A DNA stretch of 64,000 nucleotides from Sebaldella termitidis ATCC 33386 (GCF_000024405.1 NC_013517.1:3813989-3877988); one strand, 5' to 3'; positions 22,778 to 32,326 are shown, numbered from the stretch's first letter. Translations and numbers: made by a program. The notes: generated from the letters alone by a model not told the origin.

Positions 22778-25700
22778 TTAATTTTGTGAATAATCAAGTG
22801 AAGCCAATCTCTTGTAGTAATTCCATCTGTCCTGAGCATTGCTCTTATTTTGTGCAAATAATACTTTTGCTCTTTCAGGGAATTCTCCTGCAAGAATTGT
22901 ATATCTTCTTTCTCTTTTCAGATAATCTTCAAATTTATCCCAATCAGGATCCTTACAATCTATTTGTAACGGATTCTTACCTTGTTCGATTAATCTTGGA
23001 TCAAATCTGAAAATTGGCCAGTATCCAGCTTCTGTAGCTAATTTTTCTTCAGTCTGAGATTTTCCCATACCTTCTTTGATTCCGTGTGCTATACATGGTG
23101 AGTATGCTATTACAATTGATGGTCCCGGATAAGCCTCAGCTTCTTTGAATGCTTTTAGTGCCTGATTTTGATTTGCACCCATAGAGATTTGAGCTACATA
23201 AATATTTCCATAAGTCATAGAAATAGCTGCCAGGTCTTTTTTCTTAGTTGGTTTACCAGATGCCGCAAATTTTTCTACAGATGCTGCAGGTGATGACTTA
23301 GATGCCTGTCCTCCAGTATTAGAATAAAGCTCTGTATCTAATACAAGAACATTTACATCTTCTCCTGATGCAAGTACATGGTCAAGACCTCCGTAACCTA
23401 TATCATATGCCCATCCATCTCCTCCGAATATCCATTGTGATTTCTTAACGAGATATTGTTTTAGAGAAAGAATTTCTTTTGCTCCCTGTCCGCTTTCTTT
23501 TTCCAGTAACGGAAGCATTTTATTTCTTAATTCTTTTGTTTTATCTCCGTTTTGTTTGTTTTCTATCCATTCTTTGTATAATCCCTGTAATTCAGGAGAT
23601 ACTTCGTTCATAGTATTTGTCATTACTACTTCTATTCTGTTTCTAAGAGTTTCTACTCCTAAGAACATCCCGAATCCGTACTCAGCATTATCTTCAAATA
23701 ATGAAGATGCCCAAGCTGGTCCTTCTCCGTCAGCATTTGTAGTATAAGGTGTTGCCGGTGCAGATCCTCCGTAAATAGAAGAACATCCTGTAGCATTTGC
23801 TACCATCATTCTGTCACCGAATAACTGTGTAACTAATTTTACATATGGTGTTTCCCCGCATCCTGCACATGCTCCAGAGAATTCAAATAACGGCTGTGCA
23901 AACTGAGAAGATTTTACATTATCTTTACCCATAATATGATCTTTGTAGCTTACTTTATTAAATAAGTAATCTGTATTTTCTTTTTCGCCTTTATCTATTT
24001 GTGATTCAATAGGCTCCATTTTAATAGCTTTTCCTTTTGGTGCAGGACATACGTTTACGCATGATCCGCATCCTGTACAGTCTAATGTAGAAACCTGTAT
24101 TTTATACTGAAGACCTTCAAGTCCTTTACCCATAGCTTTTATAGTTGTTAATCCTTCCGGCGCAGCTGCAAGCTCTTCTTCATTAATTAAGAATGGTCTT
24201 ATTACTGCATGAGGACAAACAAAAGCACACTGGTTACACTGTATACAGTTTTCAGGTACCCATTCAGGAACATTTACTGCTATTCCTCTTTTTTCATATG
24301 CAGTAGTTCCGTTTTCAAACGTTCCGTCTTCATATCCTAAGAATGCTGATACTGGTAATTCATCACCTTTTACTGCATTGATAGGTTCTGCTATTCTTTT
24401 TACGAATTCTGGTTTTCCGCTGTCTACTATATCTTTGTCTACAGGAAGGTTAGACCATGCAGGATCTACTGTTACTTCTACAAGTCCTTCAGTTCCTTTG
24501 TCTACAGCCGCCCAGTTCATTTTTACTATGTCCTGTCCTTTTGCACCGTATGTTTTTTCGATGTATTCTTTCATGTATGTTTTAGCTTCTTCATAAGGTA
24601 TTACATTAGTCAGCTTGAAGAATGCAGACTGCATAATTGTATTCGTTCTAGTACCCAATCCTACTTCTTCCGCCATAGCTGTTGCGTTTATGATATAAAA
24701 CTTTGCTTTTCTGTCAGCAAGTAATTTTTTTATTTCATTCGGCAGATGTTCCACTACTTTATCTGCATCCCAGATACTGTTTAGTAAGAAAGATCCTCCT
24801 TCTTTAAGTCCTGTAAGCATATCATATTTCCCTAAATATGCAGGAACAGAACATGCTACGAAGTTAGCCTTTGTAACTAAGTATGTAGATCTGATCGGAT
24901 CTTTACTGAATCTAAGGTGAGATCTTGTTACTCCTCCTGATTTCTTAGAATCATATGCAAAATATCCTTGTGAATACAGAGGTGTTTTATCCCCTATGAT
25001 TTTAATTGAGTTTTTGTTTGCTCCTACTGTTCCGTCTGATCCCAGTCCGAAGAATAAACACTCAGTTACATCTGCATTTCCTGTGAAAACAGGTTCAGCA
25101 AGCGGTAATGATGTGAATGTAACATCATCTATTATTCCTATAGTGAACTGATCTTTTGGTTCAGGCTGCTTTAAGTTATTATATACTGCTACTATCTGTT
25201 CAGGAGTAGTATCTTTTGAAGATAAACCGTATCTTCCCCCTACTATGATCGGAGCATTTTCTTTTCCGTAGTAAATAGATTTTACATCAAGATATAAAGG
25301 TTCTCCTGTAGCTCCAGGTTCTTTAGTTCTGTCTAATACTCCCAGTCTTTTTACACTCTTAGGCATTGCATCAAAGAAGTATTTTGCCGAGAATGGTCTG
25401 TATAGGTGAACACTTAGTAATCCTACTTTTTCACCTTTTGATATTAAAAGATCTACTGTTTCTTTTATAGCTTCTGTTACTGATCCCATTGCTACTATTA
25501 CATATTCTGCATTCGGGTCTCCGTAATATACAAACGGTGCATATTCTCTTCCAGTTACCTTCGAGATTTCCTTTAAATAATGATTCATGATATCAGGTAC
25601 TGCATCATAAAATTTATTTTGTACTTCTCTTGTCTGGAAATATATATCATCATTTTCAGCAGTTCCTCTTGTTACCGGATGCTCAGGATTTAATGCATGC

Positions 25701-26314
25701 TCTCTGAATCTTGTTACTGCTTCCATATCGATTAAGTCTTCATATACTTTATAATCCATTACTTCTACTTTTTGTATTTCATGTGAAGTTCTGAATCCGT
25801 CAAAAAAGTGTAAAACTGGAACTCTTGATTTTATTGCAGCTAAATGTGCAACACCAGCTAAGTCCATTACCTGCTGAACTGAACCAGTTGCCAGCATTGA
25901 CCATCCGGCCTGTCTTGCAGAGTAAATATCAGAGTGGTCTCCAAAGATTGATAAAGCCTGAGCTGACAGTGCTCTAGCACTTACATGCATTACTCCAGGT
26001 AATAATTCTCCGGCTATTTTATACATATTAGGTATTTTTAAAAGTAAACCTTGTGACGCCGTATAAGTAGTCGTTAACGCTCCTGATTGCAGTGATCCAT
26101 GTACAGTTCCTGCTGCTCCTCCTTCTGATTGCATTTCCGCCATTTTTACCGGTACGCCGAACAGATTTTTCTTTCCGTATGCTGCCCATTCATCTGTGTA
26201 TTCAGCCATTGGTGAAGATGGTGTGATTGGATAAATTCCGGCAACTTCTGTAAATGCATATGATGCATATGCGGCTGCCTGGTTTCCATCCATAGTTTTC
26301 ATTACTTTAGCCAT
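22778..26314 (-). CDS. nifJ: Pyruvate:ferredoxin (flavodoxin) oxidoreductase
   Basis: Converts pyruvate and CoA to acetyl-CoA and CO2 while reducing ferredoxin or flavodoxin; the central catabolic step of anaerobic fermenters. All domains are fused in 1,178 residues: domain I with YPITPSSPMAEYTDEWA near residue 29; domain II/III; a gamma domain around 410-620; the ferredoxin domain with CIQCNQCAFVCPHAVIRP and CTGCGSCVNVCP (about 690-760); the extra cluster Cys in CAGCGETPYV; and the thiamine diphosphate region with GDGWAYDIGYGGLDHV (about 970). AGGGAGG precedes the ATG. It is monocistronic, between a strong promoter and a strong terminator. Reduced ferredoxin from it can feed the hydrogenase at 5.9-10.1 kb. 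Confidence 0.97.
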   Translation of the reverse strand: MAKVMKTMDGNQAAAYASYAFTEVAGIYPITPSSPMAEYTDEWAAYGKKNLFGVPVKMAEMQSEGGAAGTVHGSLQSGALTTTYTASQGLLLKIPNMYKIAGELLPGVMHVSARALSAQALSIFGDHSDIYSARQAGWSMLATGSVQQVMDLAGVAHLAAIKSRVPVLHFFDGFRTSHEIQKVEVMDYKVYEDLIDMEAVTRFREHALNPEHPVTRGTAENDDIYFQTREVQNKFYDAVPDIMNHYLKEISKVTGREYAPFVYYGDPNAEYVIVAMGSVTEAIKETVDLLISKGEKVGLLSVHLYRPFSAKYFFDAMPKSVKRLGVLDRTKEPGATGEPLYLDVKSIYYGKENAPIIVGGRYGLSSKDTTPEQIVAVYNNLKQPEPKDQFTIGIIDDVTFTSLPLAEPVFTGNADVTECLFFGLGSDGTVGANKNSIKIIGDKTPLYSQGYFAYDSKKSGGVTRSHLRFSKDPIRSTYLVTKANFVACSVPAYLGKYDMLTGLKEGGSFLLNSIWDADKVVEHLPNEIKKLLADRKAKFYIINATAMAEEVGLGTRTNTIMQSAFFKLTNVIPYEEAKTYMKEYIEKTYGAKGQDIVKMNWAAVDKGTEGLVEVTVDPAWSNLPVDKDIVDSGKPEFVKRIAEPINAVKGDELPVSAFLGYEDGTFENGTTAYEKRGIAVNVPEWVPENCIQCNQCAFVCPHAVIRPFLINEEELAAAPEGLTTIKAMGKGLEGLQYKIQVSTLDCTGCGSCVNVCPAPKGKAIKMEPIESQIDKGEKENTDYLFNKVSYKDHIMGKDNVKSSQFAQPLFEFSGACAGCGETPYVKLVTQLFGDRMMVANATGCSSIYGGSAPATPYTTNADGEGPAWASSLFEDNAEYGFGMFLGVETLRNRIEVVMTNTMNEVSPELQGLYKEWIENKQNGDKTKELRNKMLPLLEKESGQGAKEILSLKQYLVKKSQWIFGGDGWAYDIGYGGLDHVLASGEDVNVLVLDTELYSNTGGQASKSSPAASVEKFAASGKPTKKKDLAAISMTYGNIYVAQISMGANQNQALKAFKEAEAYPGPSIVIAYSPCIAHGIKEGMGKSQTEEKLATEAGYWPIFRFDPRLIEQGKNPLQIDCKDPDWDKFEDYLKRERRYTILAGEFPERAKVLFAQNKSNAQDRWNYYKRLASLDYSQN

Positions 26315-26365
26315 TTCTTTTCCTCCCTAGATTTATATATAAAAATTATTATTACGTTCATAAAA

Positions 26366-26395
26366 ATCATACTACTAATTTTGTCGTTTAGTCAA
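26366..26395 (-). promoter_or_regulatory. Promoter of the PFOR gene
   Basis: Minus strand TTGACT (26390-26395), an 18-bp spacer and TATGAT (26366-26371), about 50 bp before the start codon. Confidence 0.65.
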
Positions 26396-27026
26396 GCAGA
26401 TTTTTTGCTCAAAGCCTTTGTTTCGAATACTTTGAAGTGTATATATTTTGAAGTTCAAAGCATTTATTTTCTAAAAGCTAGATATTTAGAGCCACCTAAA
26501 AAATCAACCTTGTTAATTTCTTAACTTTTTTCTGACTTTTACGATTATACTTTTTTTTTATAAATAAACCTAAATGTATTTATTTGATTTATGCTTTAAA
26601 ATTTAGTATAAATCCGTCAATCATTAATTATATTAAAAATCTGTAAATCAAAAGTCCATGAGTAAAAACAGCATCTGGTGCTTTTTTCCTCCTGATCTGT
26701 CTGAACCGGATAAAATATCAAATTTCTAAAGACTTCTTGATATAATTATATTTTATATCAATTAATTCATTGTACAATATTTCACGAAAAATTTCAAATA
26801 AATTTGTATATGAAAATATTTGATAATAATATACACAGTATCTGTAATAAAAAAATAATTCAGACAGCTGTTTTTGCTTTCACAAATTATTCTATTCTTA
26901 TTTTAAACTTATATTTACCTTAGATAATATTGACATTTAGGCACTTATAATTTAAACTTATTATACAATATGCAGAATGGAGAATTACTCCAAAATATAT
27001 ACAGGAAATAAACGGAGGTATTTTAT
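26396..27026. other. Divergent spacer between PFOR and htrA genes
   Basis: A long A+T-rich divergent spacer. It must contain upstream control of PFOR and the htrA promoter; a TTGACA lies at about 26930 but no well-spaced -10 is evident. No ORF with a ribosome site and no strong hairpin was found. Confidence 0.5.
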
Positions 27027-28430
27027 ATGTATTTTAAAAAGTCACTTTTAACAGTGGTGTGTGCTTTATTTTTATTCAGCTGTTCCAATTCCAAAGCAGA
27101 CAGCCAGACTGCAATAACTTCTTCCAGTCTTGCAGTGTCTAAAAATGCTATTGAAACACAAAATGAATTTGTTAGTGTTTCTAATAAGCTAAAGGATTCT
27201 GTGGTAAATATAAGGACTAAAAAGACCGTTTATGTGAATTATTATAATCCTATCGAGCAGTTTTTATACGGAAGATCGGAGCCCAGAACTGAAAAGAAAG
27301 AATCCGGTTCTCTTGGTTCAGGATTTATAATATCTACAGATGGTTATGTTATGACGAATAACCATGTGGTAAACGGTGCCGATGAAATTTTTGTAAAATT
27401 CTCTGACGGAAGAGAATTAGAGGCAAAGCTTGTTGGTAATGATCCTGAAGTTGATATAGCAATATTAAAAATACAGTCAAAGGAAACATTTAAACCGGCA
27501 GAGTTTGGGAATTCCGACAATATAAGTGTCGGTCAATGGGCTATTGCTTTTGGAAATCCTCTTGGTTTAAATGATACTATGACAGTAGGTATAGTAAGTG
27601 CAAAAGGAAGAAGCTCATTAGGAATTGAAAAAATAGAGAACTTTATACAGACTGATGCTGCAATAAATCAGGGAAACAGTGGCGGACCTCTTGTTGATAT
27701 AAGCGGGAAAGTAATAGGAATTAATACTGCCATCTATTCTCCTTCTGGAGGAAGCATAGGAATCGGATTTGCAATTCCGGCTAATCTGGCTGTTAATATC
27801 AAAGATTCCATAATAAGAACAGGTAAAGTGGAGCGTGCATTTTTAGGAACAGAGCTTCAGGATCTGAATCCGCAGCTGGTTAAACAGTTTAATTTATCCA
27901 CTTCAAACGGAGTTCTTGTTACAAATGTAACTGAAGGCTCACCTGCAGAAAAAGCCGGATTGAAATCAGGAGATGTTATTACACAGCTGAATGATTCAAG
28001 AGTCAACAGTGCAAGCCAGCTGGTAGCACAAATAGCATCTTTAAGAGTGGGAAGCAATATCTCGCTTACTTATATAAGAGACGGTAAAACTTATAAGGCA
28101 AACACAGTGTTAACCAAAAGAGCCGAAACACCAGTTTCACAGGCAGCAGCCTTTTCTGGTCTGTCACTAAAAACACTTACTAAACAGGATATTCAGAAAT
28201 ACGGATATTCAGCCAGTATGACAGGACTTATTGTCACAGGCGTAGGCAGCAATACAGAAGCTGCAAAGATAGGTATACAGCCGGGCATGATAGTCAGAAG
28301 CATAAACAGAGTTTCTGTTAATTCAGTAGAAGATTTCAAAAAAGTATATGACAGCATCCAAAAAGGAGCAAGCATGTTAATTTTAATTGCTACTCCTAAC
28401 GGTTCACAGTACATAACATTAAACAAATAG
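27027..28430 (+). CDS. HtrA/Deg-type serine protease, predicted lipoprotein
   Basis: Periplasmic-side protein-quality protease. The chymotrypsin-like domain has the full triad: His113 in TNNHVV, Asp143 in DPEVDIAI and Ser218 in GNSGGP. Two PDZ domains follow (about residues 270-360, with NVTEGSPAEKAGLKSGDVI, and about 380-467, with EAAKIGIQPGMIV). The N-terminus has a signal peptide ending in a lipobox-like LFSC with Cys19, so the protein is predicted to be lipid-anchored, unlike soluble DegP. Between the anchor and the protease domain there is a Ser/Thr-rich linker. GGAGGT precedes the ATG. It is monocistronic with a terminator at 28443. Degradation of misfolded envelope proteins is the expected role. 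Confidence 0.94.
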   Translation: MYFKKSLLTVVCALFLFSCSNSKADSQTAITSSSLAVSKNAIETQNEFVSVSNKLKDSVVNIRTKKTVYVNYYNPIEQFLYGRSEPRTEKKESGSLGSGFIISTDGYVMTNNHVVNGADEIFVKFSDGRELEAKLVGNDPEVDIAILKIQSKETFKPAEFGNSDNISVGQWAIAFGNPLGLNDTMTVGIVSAKGRSSLGIEKIENFIQTDAAINQGNSGGPLVDISGKVIGINTAIYSPSGGSIGIGFAIPANLAVNIKDSIIRTGKVERAFLGTELQDLNPQLVKQFNLSTSNGVLVTNVTEGSPAEKAGLKSGDVITQLNDSRVNSASQLVAQIASLRVGSNISLTYIRDGKTYKANTVLTKRAETPVSQAAAFSGLSLKTLTKQDIQKYGYSASMTGLIVTGVGSNTEAAKIGIQPGMIVRSINRVSVNSVEDFKKVYDSIQKGASMLILIATPNGSQYITLNK

Positions 28431-28442
28431 TAAAACATACAC

Positions 28443-28466
28443 AGCGGGTTTTTACCCGCTTTTTTA
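28443..28466 (+). terminator. Terminator of the htrA gene
   Basis: AGCGGGT pairs with ACCCGCT around a short T loop, followed by six T residues. Confidence 0.9.
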
Positions 28467-28539
28467 TTATTTTCCCCGTGAAAATCTGCTGTATTTATGG
28501 TATAATTTTAAAAACATCATTATAATTTAAGGAGCTGCA

Positions 28540-29601
28540 ATGTACGATATCGCAATAATAGGTCTGGGACCTGCCGGTTCCACACTGGCAAGAATGTTAG
28601 ATAAAAAATTTAAAATAATCGCTATAGATAAAAAAACAGAAGATGAAAACAAAGGATTTCAAAAACCCTGCGGCGGTCTTCTTTCGCCTGATGCACAGAA
28701 AATGCTTATACAGTTTAATCTTACCCTGCCTGTAAATATTCTGTCGAACCCTCAGATTTTCGGTGTAAAAACCATCGATACCGGATCAAACCTGCTGCGC
28801 AATTATCAGCGTACCTATGTTAACGTAGACCGTCATAAATTTGATTTATGGCTGAAATCTCTGATTCCTGAGAATATAGAAATAAAAAACAATTCTTTTT
28901 GCAGAAATATAAGAAAAACTGAAAACGGCTATCTTCTTAATTTCGTAGAAAACGGAAAAGAAAGTACTATATCGGCAAAATATATCATAGGAGCAGACGG
29001 TGCCAATTCCATTGTACGAAATACTGTTTACGGAAAAAATAAAATACCGCAGTACACCTCTATTCAGCAGTGGTTCAGGGATATAAACCCTAATCCCTTT
29101 TATTCATGTATATTTGACAGGGATATTCTGAAAACATGTGCATGGAGTATATCCAAGGACGGCTATTTTATATTTGGCGGTGCATTTGGACTTGAAAAAT
29201 CAAGGGAGAATTTTGAAAAGTTAAAAGAAAAGCTGAAAAAATACGGCTTCAATTTTGGAGATGTCATCAAGACCGAGGCCTGCCTTGTTTTGGCTCCAAA
29301 GAAATTTTCAAATTTCTGCTGCGGAAAGGACAACTCTTTTCTTATAGGTGAAGCTGCCGGCTTTATAAGTCCGAGTTCATATGAAGGAATAAGCTACGCC
29401 TTTGACAGTGCCTATATATTAAGTAAAGTTCTTAATTCGGAAATTAGCAGCCCGAATCAAAAATATAAATCAAAGACACTGAAAATACGTTTAAAAATTT
29501 TTACAAAAATTATAAAAGCAAAAATTTTATATAATCCTTTCCTAAGAAAAATGATTATGAAAAGCGGAATCAGCAATATTAATATAATTGATGAAAAATA
29601 A
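28540..29601 (+). CDS. FAD-dependent oxidoreductase, geranylgeranyl-reductase-like
   Basis: A 353-residue flavoprotein with a PHBH-type fold. It begins DIAIIGLGPAGSTLARML, the FAD ADP-binding motif; CGGLLSPDAQKML near residue 47 and YIIGADGANSIVRNTVYG near 150 are typical of the geranylgeranyl reductase/halogenase group; FLIGEAAGFISPSSYEGISYAF near 265 is the second FAD motif. Its function in Fusobacteria and clostridia is not established: relatives reduce prenyl chains or hydroxylate small substrates. AAGGAGC precedes the ATG. It appears monocistronic, bounded by terminators at 28443 and 29614. The final 55 residues are Lys/Ile-rich and may form a membrane-associating helix pair. Confidence 0.82.
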   Translation: MYDIAIIGLGPAGSTLARMLDKKFKIIAIDKKTEDENKGFQKPCGGLLSPDAQKMLIQFNLTLPVNILSNPQIFGVKTIDTGSNLLRNYQRTYVNVDRHKFDLWLKSLIPENIEIKNNSFCRNIRKTENGYLLNFVENGKESTISAKYIIGADGANSIVRNTVYGKNKIPQYTSIQQWFRDINPNPFYSCIFDRDILKTCAWSISKDGYFIFGGAFGLEKSRENFEKLKEKLKKYGFNFGDVIKTEACLVLAPKKFSNFCCGKDNSFLIGEAAGFISPSSYEGISYAFDSAYILSKVLNSEISSPNQKYKSKTLKIRLKIFTKIIKAKILYNPFLRKMIMKSGISNINIIDEK

Positions 29602-29613
29602 ATAAATTTTTGG

Positions 29614-29640
29614 ACTGCAGTTTAGAGCTGCAGTTTTTTT
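29614..29640 (+). terminator. Terminator of the FAD oxidoreductase gene
   Basis: ACTGCAG (29614-29620) pairs with CTGCAGT (29628-29634), followed by a T run. Confidence 0.8.
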
Positions 29641-29735
29641 ATCTGAAAATTCTAAGGAAACAGACACAGAACTGCCATATTCTTTCGCTATAATGAATGT
29701 AACCAAAAAATACGCTATATTTAGGAGGTAACATC

Positions 29736-29864
29736 ATGAAAAAGTTTATTTTATTTTCAGTTTTATTTACTCTCACTACATTTTCAGTGATGGCAGATGC
29801 AATAACTTATGATACGCCTGAGGAAATAATAGGAAGAATCCAAATGGAAATGAAACATAAATAA
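29736..29864 (+). CDS. 42-residue exported peptide
   Basis: A small gene with a strong AGGAGG ribosome site 7 bp before ATG 29736 and its own terminator 8 bp after the stop. The product is 42 residues: a Sec signal peptide (KKFILFSVLFTLTTFSVMA, probable cleavage after VMADA near residue 22) and a mature part of about 20-23 residues, ITYDTPEEIIGRIQMEMKHK, which is charged and potentially helical. No Cys. Ribosome site, signal peptide and dedicated terminator together make chance unlikely. It may be a secreted peptide, a toxin-like or regulatory peptide, or the remnant of a longer exported protein. No partner gene is adjacent. Confidence 0.65.
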   Translation: MKKFILFSVLFTLTTFSVMADAITYDTPEEIIGRIQMEMKHK

Positions 29865-29871
29865 CATGCAG

Positions 29872-29900
29872 GAAGGTGTAAACAAAACACCTTCTTTTTA
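29872..29900 (+). terminator. Terminator of the small peptide gene
   Basis: GAAGGTGT (29872-29879) pairs with ACACCTTC (29887-29894), followed by five T residues. Confidence 0.88.
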
Positions 29901-29909
29901 TTATTATGC

Positions 29910-30785
29910 TTATCTGTTTTCTCCTGTATATTTTTCAAGCAAATAGGTTATCCATTCCCCCTTTTTTCCGCGTTTGTCAAATACAGTATAACCGGCTCCG
30001 CTGTATACATAGTCAGTCTTCCAGAAATTATCCGATGTTTTCTTCTGCTTTATATAATTCAGGGCACTCTCACAGGATATATCATTAATATTTCCCGTAA
30101 GATACATTATTTCCAGTAATTCCATTATGTTTAGCTGATATGACTGCGGATAAGATATATCGAGCATATGTCTGTTTATCGGCTCTTCATTACTTAAGTG
30201 CTTATAAAGACGATGTTTTTTTATATAAGTGATTCCTTTTTGAATCAGTTTTTCCGCTTTTACATCATAATTTGAGGAATATTTATTATAGTATATAAGT
30301 GCTTTTACACTTTTTACCACTCCTGTATAACAAGGGGTCATTTTCAGGCAGCCGCCGTATTTCTGTATTCCTTTACCATTCCAACACGTCTTTTCATTTC
30401 TTTCAAAAAGCTGATATTTTTTTATCCAGTTTACTGATCTTTTGACGAAGTCAGCATCTGCAAAACCTAATTTTGAAAAGGCTTCGGCCAGCATAGCATT
30501 ATAACAAGGAAGTAAATCTGTTTTTTTTCCTGAAAGTGTAAATCCTTCACCGTCAAACATATTTTTTCTTATATACTTTATCAGTCTTTTTGTGTATTTC
30601 AGTTCTGCCGTATATGGTATTTCCGCCAGAGCTGTTATTCTCCATACAGCATACAGAGGTTTTTCAGCTAATTCTGATACTAAATCCGAAATCAGATTTG
30701 AAGAATTCAATAAAGAAACTGCTTCATTTTTACTTATTTCCTCACCGCTGTCACATAATTTTCTCAAAATAAGTGCACTGTCCAT
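29910..30785 (-). CDS. Alpha/alpha-toroid (prenyltransferase/cyclase-like) protein
   Basis: A 291-residue cytoplasmic protein with repeated helical hairpins and spaced Trp, Cys and His residues that recall the terpene cyclase/prenyltransferase alpha-alpha toroid fold: LYAVWRITALAEIPY, CYNAMLAEAFSKLGFADADFVKRSVNWIKKYQ, CWNGKG, TPCYTGVVKSVKALIYY and SYPQSYQLNIMELLEIM. The catalytic DxDD motif of squalene cyclases is not present, so cyclase activity is unlikely. Cys/His placement could bind zinc as in protein prenyltransferases, but this is a guess. It stands alone on the minus strand, divergent from the methyltransferase gene. No function can be assigned beyond the probable fold. Confidence 0.6.
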   Translation of the reverse strand: MDSALILRKLCDSGEEISKNEAVSLLNSSNLISDLVSELAEKPLYAVWRITALAEIPYTAELKYTKRLIKYIRKNMFDGEGFTLSGKKTDLLPCYNAMLAEAFSKLGFADADFVKRSVNWIKKYQLFERNEKTCWNGKGIQKYGGCLKMTPCYTGVVKSVKALIYYNKYSSNYDVKAEKLIQKGITYIKKHRLYKHLSNEEPINRHMLDISYPQSYQLNIMELLEIMYLTGNINDISCESALNYIKQKKTSDNFWKTDYVYSGAGYTVFDKRGKKGEWITYLLEKYTGENR

Positions 30786-30908
30786 AATATCACCTTCCTT
30801 ATCAGAATTTTACTGTATATAATATGACAACTGCATGTTCACTTTAATTATGCTTTTTTTCTATACTTAAAATATGTTATAATTCAATAAAAAATAAAGG
30901 GAGTCGGT

Positions 30909-31514
30909 ATGAACCATTATTATTCGGAAAAACCAACATCAAAATCTGATATAAAAGAAATAGAATTTCTATTTTTAAATAAAAGCTTTAAATTTTTAAC
31001 TGACAGCGGAGTCTTTTCAAAAAATAAAATAGATTTTGGAAGTGAACTTATGCTGAAAACCTTCCTTAAACACAGCAGTCTCAAAGAAGGAAAATTCCTT
31101 GATATAGGCTGCGGCTACGGCCCTGTGGGAATTATTGCCAAAAGCTTTGTTCCGGGTCTGGATATATCTTTATCTGACGTAAACGAAAGAGCACTGGAGC
31201 TTGCCGAAAAAAATATAAAGCTTAATAATATAACAGAGTATAATATTATAAAATCCTATATTTTTGATAATATTCATGAAAACTTTGACTGCATACTCTC
31301 TAATCCTCCAATACGTGCAGGTAAGGATGTCATTTTCAAGATTTATGAAGAATCTTGGAAGCATCTTAATACCAATGGTGTATTTTACTGTGTACTGCAG
31401 ACGAAGCATGGTGCTAAAAGTACATTCAAAAAGCTGGAAGAAATATTTGGAAACTGCAAAACACTTGATATCGATGCAGGATACAGAATTTTATTCTCAC
31501 AAAAAAACACATAA
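30909..31514 (+). CDS. RsmC-like class I SAM methyltransferase
   Basis: A 201-residue methyltransferase. The SAM-binding motif I FLDIGCGYGPVGI lies near residue 63, the acidic motif II SLSDVNERALELAEKN near 90, and the catalytic SNPPIRAG (NPPY-type) near 130, which marks exocyclic-amine methyltransferases acting on nucleic acid. It corresponds to the stand-alone C-terminal domain of RsmC (16S rRNA m2G1207), the form common in Gram-positive bacteria and Fusobacteria. The N-terminal MNHYYSEKPTSKSD opening is typical of this short form. AAGGGAG precedes the ATG. The exact rRNA target is inferred from family, not shown. Confidence 0.88.
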   Translation: MNHYYSEKPTSKSDIKEIEFLFLNKSFKFLTDSGVFSKNKIDFGSELMLKTFLKHSSLKEGKFLDIGCGYGPVGIIAKSFVPGLDISLSDVNERALELAEKNIKLNNITEYNIIKSYIFDNIHENFDCILSNPPIRAGKDVIFKIYEESWKHLNTNGVFYCVLQTKHGAKSTFKKLEEIFGNCKTLDIDAGYRILFSQKNT

Positions 31515-31627
31515 ACGGACATTGCATATCTTTAGATATATAACAGCTAATTCAGATATAATACTCAATTGAATTAACATTCAAAATATGGTAGAATATT
31601 TTAAAATTATAAAAAAAGGAGTATTTT

Positions 31628-32326
31628 ATGAATTATCGTTTATCAAATGAAGGAGCTTTTCCTTTAGTTTTAGTTAATTTAAATGCCAATGAAGAGATCA
31701 GAATAGAGAGCGGATCAATGGTTTATCACAATGGAAAGGTCACTCTTGAAGGAAAAATGAACAGCAACGGTTCAGGCGGAATAGGCGGACTTCTGAAAGC
31801 TGCGGCAAGATCAGTAGTCAGCGGTGAAGGATTTTTTATCACTACTGCAAAGGGTACTGCTGATAATGCATTAGTAGCAATCGCACCGGGATCAATCGGG
31901 CAGATTAAAGAGCTAAAAGTAGGAGAATCAAAATGGTGTATTAATGACGGAGCTTTCCTTGCATGTGACAGCTCAGTTACATATAATATGAAGAAGCAGT
32001 CTGTAGGCCGTGCTATTTTCGGCGGTACAGGAGGATTTTTCGTAATGGAAACAGCAGGTGAGGGGACAATGCTGGTTAACGGATTCGGAGATATCATAGA
32101 GGTAGATCTTGACGGTTCAAGTCCGTTTGTAGTGGATAACTTTCATGTGGTAGCATGGGAAAGCACGCTGGCATATAATATTAAAGCTGCCTCTGGTATG
32201 TTTGGATTTACTACAGGAGAAGGTGTAGTAAATGAATTTACAGGAAGAGGAAAACTTCTGGTTCAGACAAGAAATATTTCAGGACTTGCAGGATTAGTAA
32301 GACCTTTTATTCCTACAGGGAAATAA
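31628..32326 (+). CDS. AIM24-family (TIGR00266-type) protein
   Basis: A 232-residue beta-rich protein of the AIM24 family, recognised from ANEEIRIESGSMVYH near residue 20, the long Gly-rich segment GGIGGLLKAAARS, GEGFFITTAKGT, and the repeated beta-hairpins LVAIAPGSIGQIKEL and FVVDNFHVVAWESTL. Related proteins form tryptophan-RNA-attenuator-like trimeric barrels; in mitochondria AIM24 affects inner-membrane structure, but the bacterial role is unknown. AAAAGGAG precedes the ATG. A GTG-started 48-residue membrane peptide gene follows after 28 bp and is probably cotranscribed, suggesting membrane-related function. Confidence 0.9.
   Translation: MNYRLSNEGAFPLVLVNLNANEEIRIESGSMVYHNGKVTLEGKMNSNGSGGIGGLLKAAARSVVSGEGFFITTAKGTADNALVAIAPGSIGQIKELKVGESKWCINDGAFLACDSSVTYNMKKQSVGRAIFGGTGGFFVMETAGEGTMLVNGFGDIIEVDLDGSSPFVVDNFHVVAWESTLAYNIKAASGMFGFTTGEGVVNEFTGRGKLLVQTRNISGLAGLVRPFIPTGK

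Noticed and set aside
22778-26314. PFOR as a possible indolepyruvate or oxoglutarate enzyme
   Set aside because: Single-chain layout with YPITPSS and two ferredoxin clusters is that of pyruvate oxidoreductases.
13023-26710. 11-mer GATCTGTCTGA shared by spacers near 13026 and 26693
   Set aside because: Flanks do not align and no common structure forms; likely chance.
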